Source: Alphaproteobacteria bacterium (lineage in GTDB: Bacteria > Pseudomonadota > Alphaproteobacteria > SHVV01). From it: a DNA stretch of 64,000 bases. The DNA lies in the NCBI GenBank assembly GCA_016869275.1, contig VGEO01000009.1, forward strand, positions 1-64,000. Reading direction: 5' to 3'. The stretch's first letter is position 1, and the number at the start of each line of letters is the position of its first letter. A model generated the notes under the pieces. The model was not told the DNA's origin. It worked only from the letters and a program-made list of their open reading frames with translations, and did no database searches. This document shows positions 25,761-34,860 of this stretch, piece after piece. The translations under genes were made by a program, and so were the position numbers.

Positions 25761-27731
25761 ATGTGCGGACTGACCGGATTTATCGACCTCCAACACCGGC
25801 GCGACGGCGGCGCGCTCGGCCGTTTGGTCCAGGCGATGACGACGACCCTCGCCCACCGCGGCCCCGACGGCAGCGATACCTGGATCGACGAGGCGAGCGG
25901 CGTCGCCCTCGGCCATCGGCGACTCTCGATCATCGATCTTTCCGATGCCGGCCGCCAGCCGATGACGTCGGCCGACGGCCGGCTGGTCATCGTCTTCAAC
26001 GGCTGCGTCTACAATTTCGCCGAGCTCCGCACCGAGCTCGTCGCGCGCGGCCATCGCTTTCGCGGCCACTCGGACACCGAGGTCATCCTCGAAGCGATGG
26101 CGGCGTGGGGGATCGAGACGGCGGTGGCTCGTTTCGTCGGCATGTTCGCGATCGCGCTGTGGGACAAGGCCGCGCACCGGCTCTCGCTGATTCGCGATCG
26201 GCTCGGCATCAAGCCGCTCTATTACGGCCGGGTCGGCGGCGCGTTCGTGTTCGGCTCGGAGCTGCGCGCGCTCGAAGCCTACCCAGAGTTCGCCGGCGAA
26301 CTCGACCGCGACGCGCTCGCGCTCTATGCCGCGCGCGGCTGCATTCCGGCGCCGTGGACCGTGTATCGGGGGCTCCGCAAACTGCCGCCGGGAACCATCC
26401 TGACGTTCGAGCCGGCCTGGAGCGACGTCCCGGAGCCGCGCCCCTACTGGACGTTGCGAAGCGTGGTCGAGGCCGGGCGCGCGACGCCCTACCGCGGCAG
26501 CTTCGCCGCGGCCGTCGATGAGCTCGATGGCTTGCTCCGCGAGGCGGTGCGTTGCCGGCTGGTCGCGGACGTGCCGCTCGGCGTGTTCTTGTCGGGCGGG
26601 ATCGATTCGAGCCTGGTGGCGGCCCTGGTGCAGCAGGAGGGCGGTAAGCCGGCCGAAACCTTCACCATCGGGTTCGCCGATCAAGGCTACGACGAGGCGA
26701 CCGACGCCAAGGCGGTGGCCCGGCATCTCGGCACCCATCACCACGAGCTCTACGTCGCGCCCGACGACGCACGCGCCGTCATTCCCAAGCTCGCCGCGAT
26801 CTACGACGAGCCGTTCGCCGATTCCTCGCAGATACCGACCTACCTCGTCGCCAAACTCGCGCGCAGCCGGGTCACGGTGACGCTCTCGGGCGACGGCGGC
26901 GATGAAGTGTTCGGCGGCTACAACCGCTACGTCTGGAACCGCCGGATCGCCGCGCGCGTCGGACACTGGACCCCGGCCAGCAAGCGCCTGGTCGCGCGGG
27001 CGCTCCTCGGACCGAGCCCGGCGGCGTGGGATCGCTTGTTCGCGCTGCTGCCGCGGGGCCTCCGCCAGCGCAACCCCGGCGACAAGCTCCACAAGCTGGC
27101 CCGGGTGCTGGGCGCCGACGATGCCGGCGCGATGTATCAGGGCGTGGTCGATCACTGGCCGCCAGGAACCCGGATCGTCCGCGGCGGCCGGGCGCCGGCC
27201 GACCCGGTCACCGACCGCGGCCGGTGGCTCGCGACCGACGATATGGTCGACCAAATGATGTATTTGGACGCGATCACCTACCTGCCCGACGACATCCTCA
27301 CCAAAGTCGACCGCGCCACCATGGCGGTCGGGCTCGAGGCGCGGGTCCCCTACCTCGACCACCGGGTGGTGGCATGGGCGTGGCGGCTGCCGCAGGCGTT
27401 CAAGATTGCCGACGGCCGCGGCAAGCAGCCGCTTCGCCACGTGCTGGCGCGCTACGTGCCGCCGGCCCTGTTCGAGCGGCCGAAGATGGGGTTTGCGGTT
27501 CCGCTCCACGAATGGCTGCGCGGGCCGCTGCGCGACTGGGCCGCCAACCTGCTGGCGCCGCGGCGACTGGTCGAGGAGGGCGTGTTCGATGCCGATCCGA
27601 TCCAGGCGGCATGGCGCGATCATCTTTCGGGCCGGCGCAACCGCCAGCACGAACTCTGGAACGTCCTGATGTTCCAGGCGTGGCGCGCGGCACGGGCCGA
27701 GCGCGCGACGAGCCCGGCGCGGGTCGCCTAG
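25761..27731 (+). CDS. asnB: Asparagine synthase-like amidotransferase 1 (NGC variant)
   Basis: A 656-residue AsnB-family protein. The N-terminal glutaminase domain begins MCGLTGF, where Cys2 is the nucleophile after Met removal; AHRGPDG and GHRRLSIIDL follow. The C-terminal synthetase domain has the PP-loop FLSGGIDSSLVAALV and LSGDGGDEVFGGYNRY. At residues 80-82 it reads NGC, where E. coli AsnB and the other two copies in this island have NGE; that Glu contacts glutamine. In O-antigen clusters, AsnB-like proteins (for example WbpS) are thought to amidate uronic acids. Start at 25761 is fixed by the need for Cys2. First gene of the long plus-strand operon. Confidence 0.88.
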   Translation: MCGLTGFIDLQHRRDGGALGRLVQAMTTTLAHRGPDGSDTWIDEASGVALGHRRLSIIDLSDAGRQPMTSADGRLVIVFNGCVYNFAELRTELVARGHRFRGHSDTEVILEAMAAWGIETAVARFVGMFAIALWDKAAHRLSLIRDRLGIKPLYYGRVGGAFVFGSELRALEAYPEFAGELDRDALALYAARGCIPAPWTVYRGLRKLPPGTILTFEPAWSDVPEPRPYWTLRSVVEAGRATPYRGSFAAAVDELDGLLREAVRCRLVADVPLGVFLSGGIDSSLVAALVQQEGGKPAETFTIGFADQGYDEATDAKAVARHLGTHHHELYVAPDDARAVIPKLAAIYDEPFADSSQIPTYLVAKLARSRVTVTLSGDGGDEVFGGYNRYVWNRRIAARVGHWTPASKRLVARALLGPSPAAWDRLFALLPRGLRQRNPGDKLHKLARVLGADDAGAMYQGVVDHWPPGTRIVRGGRAPADPVTDRGRWLATDDMVDQMMYLDAITYLPDDILTKVDRATMAVGLEARVPYLDHRVVAWAWRLPQAFKIADGRGKQPLRHVLARYVPPALFERPKMGFAVPLHEWLRGPLRDWAANLLAPRRLVEEGVFDADPIQAAWRDHLSGRRNRQHELWNVLMFQAWRAARAERATSPARVA

Positions 27732-27941
27732 GCGCACCTCTTGGGTTCGGCAGCGTCCCCCTCCCCGTGCGCGGACGCGTCAACGCGCTGATCGAGGGGC
27801 GGCTCCGTGGATGCCGGCGGTCGCCGATGCCCGCCGCGCCGCTCCGTTCGCGCTTACCAAGCCTGCGGTTGCCGAGCGCCGCAGCATGCTCTAAGGAAGG
27901 CGCCGAAGCCGCGGGCGGATCACGGCGCGTCGAATCGATCG
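27732..27941 (+). other. 210-base gap inside the polysaccharide operon
   Basis: The widest gap in the plus-strand run between 25761 and 44450, where neighbouring genes are otherwise 0-42 bases apart. I see no convincing frame or clean hairpin with a T tract. It may contain a promoter for the epimerase and downstream genes, but no -35/-10 pair stands out. Confidence 0.35.
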
Positions 27942-28931
27942 ATGGACATACGCGGAAAACGGCTGGTCGTAATCGGCGGCGCCGGCCTGATCGGGTCGCA
28001 CACCGTCGATCGGCTGACCGCCGAGGACGTCCGCGAAATCGTCATCTACGACAACTTCGTGCGCGGGACCCGCGGCAATCTCGAAGCGGCCCTGCGCGAC
28101 CCGCGCGTGACCGTTTACGAAGCCGGCGGCGACATCGGTCACACCGACATCTTGAACGCGGCGCTCCGCGGCGCCGATGGCGTTTTTCATTTCGCCGCGC
28201 TGTGGCTGCTGCAATGCCACGAATTTCCGCGCGCGGCCTTCGACGTCAACGTGGCCGGTACGTTCAACGTGCTCGAGGCCTGCCGCGACCAAGGCGTCAA
28301 GCGCCTGGTATGGTCGTCGTCGGCCTCGGTCTATGGCGACGCGGTCGCCGAGCCGATGACCGAAGACCATCCGTTCAACAACAAGAACTTCTACGGCGCG
28401 ACCAAGATCGCCGGCGAAGCGATGGCGCGGGCCTTTCACCACCGCTATAGCCTCGACTATGTCGGGTTGCGCTACATGAACGTTTACGGGCCGCGCCAGG
28501 ACTATCGCGGCGCTTACGTCGCGGTGGTGATGAAGATGCTCGACGCGATCGATCGCGGCGAAGCGCCGACGATCTTCGGCGACGGCAGCGAAGCGTTCGA
28601 TTTCGTCGCGGTCGGCGATTGCGCTTACGCGAACGTGTGCGCGATCAAGGCGACGGCGGTCGACCGCTTTTACAACGTCGGCACCGGGAAGCGCACGTCG
28701 TTGCTCGAACTGGCCGAAACCTTGCTCCGCCTGACCGGGTCGAACCAGCCGATCAAGTTCGCCCCGCGGAGCGCGGCGACGCTGGTGCGCAATCGGATCG
28801 GCAGCCCGAAGCGCGCCGCCGAGGAGATCGGTTTCGAAGCGCGCATCCCGCTCGAACAAGGGCTGCGCGAGTTGATCGCGTGGCGTCAGGCGCACATCGC
28901 CCTGACGCGCGGGGCGGCGGCCAGCCCGTGA
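27942..28931 (+). CDS. NAD-dependent sugar epimerase/dehydratase (SDR) A
   Basis: A 329-residue extended SDR. The NAD-binding motif is VIGGAGLIGSHTVDRL at residues 9-24; the catalytic residues are in WSSSASVYGDA and NFYGATKIAGE (YxxxK). YMNVYGPRQD and the C-terminal FYNVGTGKRTSLLEL complete the fold. Most similar in pattern to UDP-glucose/UDP-GlcNAc 4-epimerases and NDP-sugar dehydratases, but the exact reaction is not readable. Cytosolic, making an activated sugar for the polysaccharide. ATG at 27942; TGA overlaps the next start. Confidence 0.84.
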   Translation: MDIRGKRLVVIGGAGLIGSHTVDRLTAEDVREIVIYDNFVRGTRGNLEAALRDPRVTVYEAGGDIGHTDILNAALRGADGVFHFAALWLLQCHEFPRAAFDVNVAGTFNVLEACRDQGVKRLVWSSSASVYGDAVAEPMTEDHPFNNKNFYGATKIAGEAMARAFHHRYSLDYVGLRYMNVYGPRQDYRGAYVAVVMKMLDAIDRGEAPTIFGDGSEAFDFVAVGDCAYANVCAIKATAVDRFYNVGTGKRTSLLELAETLLRLTGSNQPIKFAPRSAATLVRNRIGSPKRAAEEIGFEARIPLEQGLRELIAWRQAHIALTRGAAASP

Positions 28932-29818
28932 CCGGCCGCGCGGCGCCGGGCACGAGCGACCTTCCCCATGATGGGTCGGGCCATCGGGCGCAACTCGCGG
29001 GCACGAGCTTTCGGCTCGCCGACGGCACCACCAGCCGGCGGCTGACGCTCGACGGCCCGGCCGCCGACAAGGAGTGGGCGGCCAAGCAGGCGGAGGCCCT
29101 GCCCCACTACGAGAGCGATATCGATCGCCCGCCCGCCGCCGTCCTAGCGCTGTACCGCGCGTTCGAGAATTACATCGCCCGTTTTCTTTATGGCCGCCGC
29201 GATCTCGCCGTGCTCGATGTCGGCTGCGGTCTCGGCGCGACGCTGCCGCCCTACGCCGGCCTGTTCGACCCCGGGCGCGGCGCCGTCGAAAACGTCTATG
29301 TCGGCCTCGATCCGTTTGCCGGCGCGGCCGAACGCGCCTATCCGTTCGTCCAGGGACGGCTCGAAGACCTACCGGAGGCGATCGAACCCGCGTTCGACCT
29401 GTTCTTGTTCGCGACGTCGCTCGACCATATCCGCTCGCTCGGCGAAGCGGCGGCGGCCGTTCGCCGACTGGCGCGGCCGGGCGCCCACGCTATTTTTTGG
29501 GTCGGCCTGCGTGACAATGCCCTGCTCGGGCGGACGCTCGGCATGACCCACCTGCAGCCGTTGTTCGCCGACCTCGGGCCGATCGCGTTCCTCGGTCGCT
29601 GGCTCAAGCTCGCGCTTTACGATCTGCCGCGCCATTACGCCTATTTTCGCCGGCAGAACTGGCGGCTTCGGCACGGGCGCCCGCTCGATCGGCTGCACTT
29701 CCACTATTTCACGACCCTGACGATCGAGGGCGCCCTGCGCACGTTCGGCGACGTGATCGATCGCTTCGCCCCGCCCGGCGGCGCCGATCTCTTCGCGACG
29801 GTGCGCCTTCCGGCGTGA
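28928..29818 (+). CDS. SAM-dependent methyltransferase (class I)
   Basis: A 296-residue protein with the class I SAM-binding motif VLDVGCGLGATLPPYAGL at about residue 96, an acidic loop VGLDPF, and FDLFLFATSLDHIRSL as motif II region. The C-terminal third is rich in aromatic and basic residues (LPRHYAYFRRQNWRLRHGR). Its place between a sugar epimerase and a flippase suggests that it methylates a sugar or a polysaccharide end, but acceptor and position are unknown. Start is GTG at 28928 (GTGA overlap with the epimerase). The ~90 N-terminal residues before the SAM motif are of unknown role. Confidence 0.78.
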   Translation: MTGRAAPGTSDLPHDGSGHRAQLAGTSFRLADGTTSRRLTLDGPAADKEWAAKQAEALPHYESDIDRPPAAVLALYRAFENYIARFLYGRRDLAVLDVGCGLGATLPPYAGLFDPGRGAVENVYVGLDPFAGAAERAYPFVQGRLEDLPEAIEPAFDLFLFATSLDHIRSLGEAAAAVRRLARPGAHAIFWVGLRDNALLGRTLGMTHLQPLFADLGPIAFLGRWLKLALYDLPRHYAYFRRQNWRLRHGRPLDRLHFHYFTTLTIEGALRTFGDVIDRFAPPGGADLFATVRLPA

Positions 29819-29825
29819 CGATCGC

Positions 29826-31265
29826 TTGCGCTCGCTCGTCCGCGCTTTCGTAACGTTCGGCACCGCCGATGCGGTCGGGCGGTTGTCGGTCCTCCTGACG
29901 CTGCCGATCTACGCCCGCGTCCTCGGCCCCGACGGCCTCGGTAAGCTGGCCTACCTTTCGACCGCGGTTCAGTTGCTGACCGGCCTGCTCTCGCTCGGGA
30001 TCGAACAAGCTTATGCCCGTTGCCATCCGGCGGCACGAAGCGAAGACGAACGCCGACGGCTGACGTCGACCTATTTCGTGTTGGCCGGCGCGTGGGCCGC
30101 GGTCTGCCTTGTCGTGGCGCTGCCATTCACGGAGCGGTTGGCGGTCGCGTCGTTTGGAACGTCCGCTGAAGCGGTGCTTTGGCTGATCGCGCTGGGCTGC
30201 GCCGCTACCGCTGCGTTGAACGGAGCCGGCGCGCAGGTGTTGCGCAGCGAGGCCCGCCTGCGCCCGTACTTTCTGCTTTCGGTGTCGGGGACGGCGCTAG
30301 CGGTCGCCCTCGGTCTGGCGGGAGTGCTGTGGTGGAACCTCGGCGTCGCCGGCGTGCTCGGCGGCCTCGCGATCGCCGGCGCCGTCGTTTTCTTCGCTCG
30401 CCTATGGCACCTGCGGCCGCTGTTGTGCCCGGTGTTCGAGACCGCGCGTGCCCGCGAATTGCTGGCGATCGGCATTCCGACGATCTCGGCGCTGACCGCC
30501 TACTGGGGCTTCAACGCCGCCGACCGCGTCCTGCTCGGCTGGTTCGGATCGTTCGAGGCCGTCGGCCAATACAACGTCGCAGCGACGCTCGCCGGCACCC
30601 TGCTCCTGGCGATCAATGCGTTGTGGCCGGCGTGGCAGGTTTACGCGCTCAAAGCCTGGGAGGACGGCGAACCCGGCCATCGCGCGACCTACGCCCGCGT
30701 CGCGACTTACACCCTGGCCGGACTGGGGGCGATCGCGCTGGTGGTGACGACGTGGGGGCCGGAACTCGTGGCGCTGTTTGCCGGCGCCGCCTTTGCCGGC
30801 GCGGCGGCGGCGATCGCGCCGATCGCCCTCGGCCTCGCGGTTTACGGTCTCAGTCCGATCCTCGGCATCGGTATTTCGATCAAGCGTCGGTTCGGTTTGT
30901 TCATGGCCACGGCATGGGCCGCGGCGGCGATCAACGCGGCGCTGAACGTGATATTGATACCGCGAATGGGCATGATGGGATCGGCGTGGGCAGCTTTGAT
31001 TTCGTACGGCGTCCTCACCGGCGCGAACCTCGTCATCGGCCAGTTGCTGTGGCCGTTCGCGCTCGAACGCTACCGGCTTGCCGCGACCGCGGTGTTGATC
31101 GTCGCGTTCGTGACCGGCGCCACGTTTCTGCCCACGAACGCCGCAATCCTGAAGTGCGGCTACGTTGCCGCCTTTGTCGCCCTGCTGTTCGCATCCCGCG
31201 CGTTCGATGCGCGCGAACTTCGCGCGCTGCGCGCCGCGTGGGCGGCGATGCGAGCCAAACCCTAG
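29826..31265 (+). CDS. Polysaccharide flippase, Wzx-like (MATE/MOP superfamily)
   Basis: A 479-residue integral membrane protein with about 12-14 hydrophobic helices. The start (RSLVRAFVTFGTADAVGRLS) and the repeated pattern LPIYARVLGPDGLGKLAYLS are typical of the polysaccharide biosynthesis/Wzx group, which flips undecaprenyl-linked oligosaccharides across the inner membrane. A mid-protein repeat of the same pattern is ADRVLLGWFGSFEAVGQYNV. TTG at 29826, seven bases after the methyltransferase stop, is the best start; no ATG precedes the first helix. Probable export step for the island's repeat unit. Confidence 0.85.
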   Translation: MRSLVRAFVTFGTADAVGRLSVLLTLPIYARVLGPDGLGKLAYLSTAVQLLTGLLSLGIEQAYARCHPAARSEDERRRLTSTYFVLAGAWAAVCLVVALPFTERLAVASFGTSAEAVLWLIALGCAATAALNGAGAQVLRSEARLRPYFLLSVSGTALAVALGLAGVLWWNLGVAGVLGGLAIAGAVVFFARLWHLRPLLCPVFETARARELLAIGIPTISALTAYWGFNAADRVLLGWFGSFEAVGQYNVAATLAGTLLLAINALWPAWQVYALKAWEDGEPGHRATYARVATYTLAGLGAIALVVTTWGPELVALFAGAAFAGAAAAIAPIALGLAVYGLSPILGIGISIKRRFGLFMATAWAAAAINAALNVILIPRMGMMGSAWAALISYGVLTGANLVIGQLLWPFALERYRLAATAVLIVAFVTGATFLPTNAAILKCGYVAAFVALLFASRAFDARELRALRAAWAAMRAKP

Positions 31266-31269
31266 CCGC

Positions 31270-33168
31270 ATGTGCGGGATCGTAGGCGCGATCGCACCGT
31301 CGTCGCGGCCGCCGACGGCGGCCGTGGTCAAGGCGATGACCGACGTGCTGGCCCACCGCGGCCCCGACGGCGAAGGAGTGTTCGTCGAGGGCGTCGCCGG
31401 ACTCGGGCACCGGCGCCTGGCGGTAATCGACCTCAGCGCCGCGGCGGGTCAGCCGATGCATACCGCCGACGGCCGCTACGTCATCACCTACAACGGCGAG
31501 ATCTATAATTTTCGCGAGCTGCGGCGGGAGCTGGAATCGCTGGGGCATCGCTTCCGCACCCAGTCCGACACCGAGGTCGTGCTGACCGCCTTCGCCGTTT
31601 GGGGCGAAGCGGCGGTCGAGCGGTTGAACGGTATGTTCGCCTTCGCGATTTGGGACCGAACCGACCGGCAGCTATTCCTCGCCCGCGACCGCTATGGGAT
31701 CAAGCCGCTTTACTACACGGTCTGCAACGGCTCTTTTCTCTTCGCCTCCGAAGTCAAGGCTTTTCTCAAGCATCCCGATTTCGGCGTCCGGTTGGATCGC
31801 ACTGCCGTCGTCGAGTACTTCACGTTCCAGAATTTTTTCACCGACCGCACCTTGTTTGCCGGCGTCCATCTGTTGCCGGCCGGCTGCCGCCTGCGGGTGC
31901 GCGCCGATGCACCCGCTTGGCCGACAGCGCAGCGCTATTGGGACTACGGCTTCACGGAACCGGCGCGGGCCGAACCGGCCGCCGCGAACGAGATCGCCCT
32001 CGATCGCTTGTTTTCGCAGGCCGTCACCCGTCAGCTCGTGAGCGACGTGCCGATCAGCGCTTATCTTTCGGGCGGAATCGATTCCGGGTCGATCACGGCG
32101 ATCGCCGCGGCCCAGATTCCCTATTTGCGCACGTTCACGGTCGGTTTCGACCTACATTCCGCGACCGGCCTCGAACTTGCGTTCGACGAGCGCGAGATGG
32201 CCGAGCATCTCTCCTATCTGTTCCGAACCGAGCACTACGAAATGGTGCTGAAGGCCGGCGACATGGAGCGCGCCATGGCGCGCCTGGTCTGGCACCTCGA
32301 CGAACCGCGGGTCGGCCAAAGCTACCCCAACTATTACGCCGCCCAGCTAGCCGGCAAGTTCGCCAAGGTCGTGCTCGCCGGGACCGGCGGCGACGAATTG
32401 TTCGCGGGCTACCCGTGGCGATACTACCGGGCGGTCGTCAACAGCGACTTCGAGCAGTACGTCGACAAGTATTACGGCTACTGGCAGCGCCTCATTCCGG
32501 CCGAGGCCAACGCGGCCTTTTTCGCTCCGCTCGGAGCCGAGGCCCGCGAGGTCGACACCCGCGCTATTTTCCGCGGCGTGTTCGCCAGCCACGCCGATAC
32601 CCTGACCCGGCCCGAGGACTACATCAATCACTCGCTTTATTTCGAGGCGCGAACCTTCCTGCACGGCCTCCTCGTCATCGACGACAAACTCAGCATGGCG
32701 CACGGACTCGAAACCCGGGTCCCGTTCCTCGACAACGACCTCGTCGACTTCGCGATGCGGCTGCCGGTGGCGACCAAGCTCGGCAACCTCGGCGAGGTGG
32801 TGCGCCTCAACGAAAACGAACCCGGGTACAAGACCGCGCGCTACTTCGATCGCACCCGCGACGGTAAGCTCATTCTCCGACGCGTCATGGCGCGCTACGT
32901 TCCGCCGGAGATCACCGCCGCGATCAAGCAGGGCTTCTCGGCCCCCGACGCAAGCTGGTTCAAGGGCGAGAGCATCGAGTTCGTGCGGCGCGCCTTGTAT
33001 CGACCGGACGCCATGATCTACGAATACCTCGATCGCAAAACCGTCCACGCCTTGCTCGACGATCATCTCGCCGGCCGCGAAAACCGCCGCTTGTTGATCT
33101 GGTCGCTGCTCAATTTCGAGTATTGGTGTCGTATCTTCGTAGGCGGCGAGGCCCTCCACCGTGCGTGA
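31270..33168 (+). CDS. asnB: Asparagine synthase-like amidotransferase 2
   Basis: A 632-residue AsnB-family protein with MCGIVGA (Cys2), AHRGPDGEGV, GHRRLAVIDLS and a normal glutamine-binding YNGEIYNF. The synthetase domain has YLSGGIDSGSITAIA (the usual second Ser after Asp-Ser is Gly) and VLAGTGGDELFAGYPWRY. Overall it resembles AsnB proteins of LPS and exopolysaccharide clusters more than the housekeeping asparagine synthetase. Likely ATP-dependent amidation of a sugar carboxylate using glutamine; acceptor unknown. ATG at 31270 is four bases after the flippase stop. Confidence 0.87.
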   Translation: MCGIVGAIAPSSRPPTAAVVKAMTDVLAHRGPDGEGVFVEGVAGLGHRRLAVIDLSAAAGQPMHTADGRYVITYNGEIYNFRELRRELESLGHRFRTQSDTEVVLTAFAVWGEAAVERLNGMFAFAIWDRTDRQLFLARDRYGIKPLYYTVCNGSFLFASEVKAFLKHPDFGVRLDRTAVVEYFTFQNFFTDRTLFAGVHLLPAGCRLRVRADAPAWPTAQRYWDYGFTEPARAEPAAANEIALDRLFSQAVTRQLVSDVPISAYLSGGIDSGSITAIAAAQIPYLRTFTVGFDLHSATGLELAFDEREMAEHLSYLFRTEHYEMVLKAGDMERAMARLVWHLDEPRVGQSYPNYYAAQLAGKFAKVVLAGTGGDELFAGYPWRYYRAVVNSDFEQYVDKYYGYWQRLIPAEANAAFFAPLGAEAREVDTRAIFRGVFASHADTLTRPEDYINHSLYFEARTFLHGLLVIDDKLSMAHGLETRVPFLDNDLVDFAMRLPVATKLGNLGEVVRLNENEPGYKTARYFDRTRDGKLILRRVMARYVPPEITAAIKQGFSAPDASWFKGESIEFVRRALYRPDAMIYEYLDRKTVHALLDDHLAGRENRRLLIWSLLNFEYWCRIFVGGEALHRA

Positions 33169-33193
33169 CCGTCGCCCGAGCGGGTATCTCTAG

Positions 33194-34084
33194 ATGCGGG
33201 TTTTCGTGACCGGTGCCAGCGGCTTCATTGGGCGCCACCTGGTGGCGGCCTTGGCCGAGACGCACCAGGTGTTCGCGGCGGTGCGGCGGCGGCCGATCGA
33301 GGTGCCGTCCGGCGTAACTTGGATCGAACACGACTTTGCGGCCGCGACGCCGCCGACGGGGTGGCCGACGGCGATCGACGCGGTCGTTCACCTCGCGCAG
33401 TCGCGCCACTACCGCGCGTTCCCCGAGCAGGCGTCCGACATCTACAGCGTCGGTCTCGACGCGACGATGCGGCTCCTCGATTGGGCTCGCGCGGCCGGCG
33501 CGCGTCAATTCGTCTTGGCCTCGACCGGCGGCCTTTACGGCGCGGGGCCGCGACCGTTTCGCGAGTCCGATCCGGTCGCGATCGGTCCGGGGCCGCTCAG
33601 CTTCTATTTCACGGTCAAGCGCTCGAGCGAAATGCTGGCCGAGCAGTTCGCGTCGCTGTTCCCGGTCGCGATCCTGCGGATTTTCTTTGCCTACGGCCAC
33701 GGCCAAGCGCCGAGCATGCTGATGGCGCGATTGATCGAGTCGGTTCGCACCGGCGACCCGGTCCGGCTTCACGGCAAGGACGGCATTCGCATCAATCCGG
33801 TCCACGTATCGGACGCGGTTCGCGTCATCGCGCGCTGCCTCGGCACCGGCGCGTCCGGGGTCTTCAACGTCGCCGGGCCCGAGATCGTGAGCCTGCGCGA
33901 GACCGCGATGCGAATCGGCGCTGCACTCGACCGCGCGCCTTGTTTCGTGACCGAGCCGGGCGCGGGCGCGGACCTGATCGCCGACATCGATCGCCTGCGC
34001 CGCGAGCTCGTTCCGCCGACTGTCGCCCTGCGCGAGGGGTTGCGGACCGCCTGCGGAGCGCCGCCGAGCGTCCGCGTCCCATGA
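33194..34084 (+). CDS. NAD-dependent sugar epimerase/reductase (SDR) B
   Basis: A 296-residue extended SDR starting MRVFVTGASGFIGRHLVAAL. The catalytic pair lies in FYFTVKRSSE (Tyr and Lys spaced YxxxK), after VLASTGGLYG. NPVHVSDAVRVIARCL and VFNVAGPEIVSLRE mark the C-terminal substrate domain. Its short length resembles the 4-keto-reductases (WbpV/WbpK type) that act after a WbpM-like dehydratase, which this island also encodes; that assignment is inference. ATG at 33194; its TGA overlaps the next ATG. Confidence 0.82.
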   Translation: MRVFVTGASGFIGRHLVAALAETHQVFAAVRRRPIEVPSGVTWIEHDFAAATPPTGWPTAIDAVVHLAQSRHYRAFPEQASDIYSVGLDATMRLLDWARAAGARQFVLASTGGLYGAGPRPFRESDPVAIGPGPLSFYFTVKRSSEMLAEQFASLFPVAILRIFFAYGHGQAPSMLMARLIESVRTGDPVRLHGKDGIRINPVHVSDAVRVIARCLGTGASGVFNVAGPEIVSLRETAMRIGAALDRAPCFVTEPGAGADLIADIDRLRRELVPPTVALREGLRTACGAPPSVRVP

Positions 34085-34860
34085 CCGACCCGGCGCCGTT
34101 CACCTACGCGCACTATCGGCGGTTGATCGCTGCCGCGCGCGCCGCCGGCTATGGGTTCGCGCCGCTGAGTGCCGTTGCCGAGGCCCAGCACGGCGCGGCG
34201 CCGGTCTGTTTCCTACGCCACGATTGCGACAACGACCTCGTCGCCGCAGCGCGGCTGGCGCGGATCGAAAGCGAAGCCGGCGTCACCAGCACGTTCTTCG
34301 TCATGCTTCGCTCGGCCATGTACAACGTGCTAGCCCCGACGAACGCCGCACTGGTTCGCGAGATTCTCGCACGCGGGCACCAGCTCGGGCTTCACTTCGA
34401 CGAATCGCTTCACGCCGACGTCGCCCCCGCGGGCATCGCCGAGCTCGTCGACCGCGAACGGGCCTGGCTCCACGACGAATTCGGGCAGCCGATCGAGGTG
34501 GTGTCGTTCCATCAGCCCTCGCCCCGCGTTCTCGACGGCGGCCTTGTACTCAACTGCCTCAACTCCTACGACCGTGCCGCATTTGCCGGCGTCCACTACG
34601 TCTCCGACAGCAATCTACGGTTTCGCGACGGCGATCCGATCGCGTTGTTCCAGGGTCGCCGCCATCGGCTGATCCAGCTGCTGCTCCACCCCGAGTGGTG
34701 GAGCGAGCGCGCGCTCTCGCTCGACGCAAAATGGGACGCGATGCTCGCGAACAACATCGATCTGATGCAACAAGGCTTGATCGGCCGCGAACTCACGTTC
34801 ACCAAGCGACGGCGCTTCCGCATCGATACCGATGAATCCGGCGGGGGTGCGGCACTATGA
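34081..34860 (+). CDS. Polysaccharide deacetylase-like protein
   Basis: A 259-residue protein with features of the NodB/carbohydrate esterase 4 fold: CFLRHDCDNDLVAAARLARI (Asp pair motif), VTSTFFVML, GHQLGLHFDESLH, and VVSFHQPSP, with LHPEWW near the end. These resemble metal-binding His/Asp positions of deacetylases, but the classical HxxxH spacing is not obvious, so it may be a diverged or differently acting member. No signal peptide, so it would act in the cytosol on a nucleotide- or lipid-linked sugar. Both ends overlap neighbours by ATGA, indicating tight coupling. Confidence 0.7.
   Translation: MTDPAPFTYAHYRRLIAAARAAGYGFAPLSAVAEAQHGAAPVCFLRHDCDNDLVAAARLARIESEAGVTSTFFVMLRSAMYNVLAPTNAALVREILARGHQLGLHFDESLHADVAPAGIAELVDRERAWLHDEFGQPIEVVSFHQPSPRVLDGGLVLNCLNSYDRAAFAGVHYVSDSNLRFRDGDPIALFQGRRHRLIQLLLHPEWWSERALSLDAKWDAMLANNIDLMQQGLIGRELTFTKRRRFRIDTDESGGGAAL

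Noticed and set aside
25716..27737. Open frame antisense to almost the entire first asnB-like gene
   Set aside because: The sense strand has Cys2, PP-loop and full-length AsnB similarity; the antisense protein has no motif.
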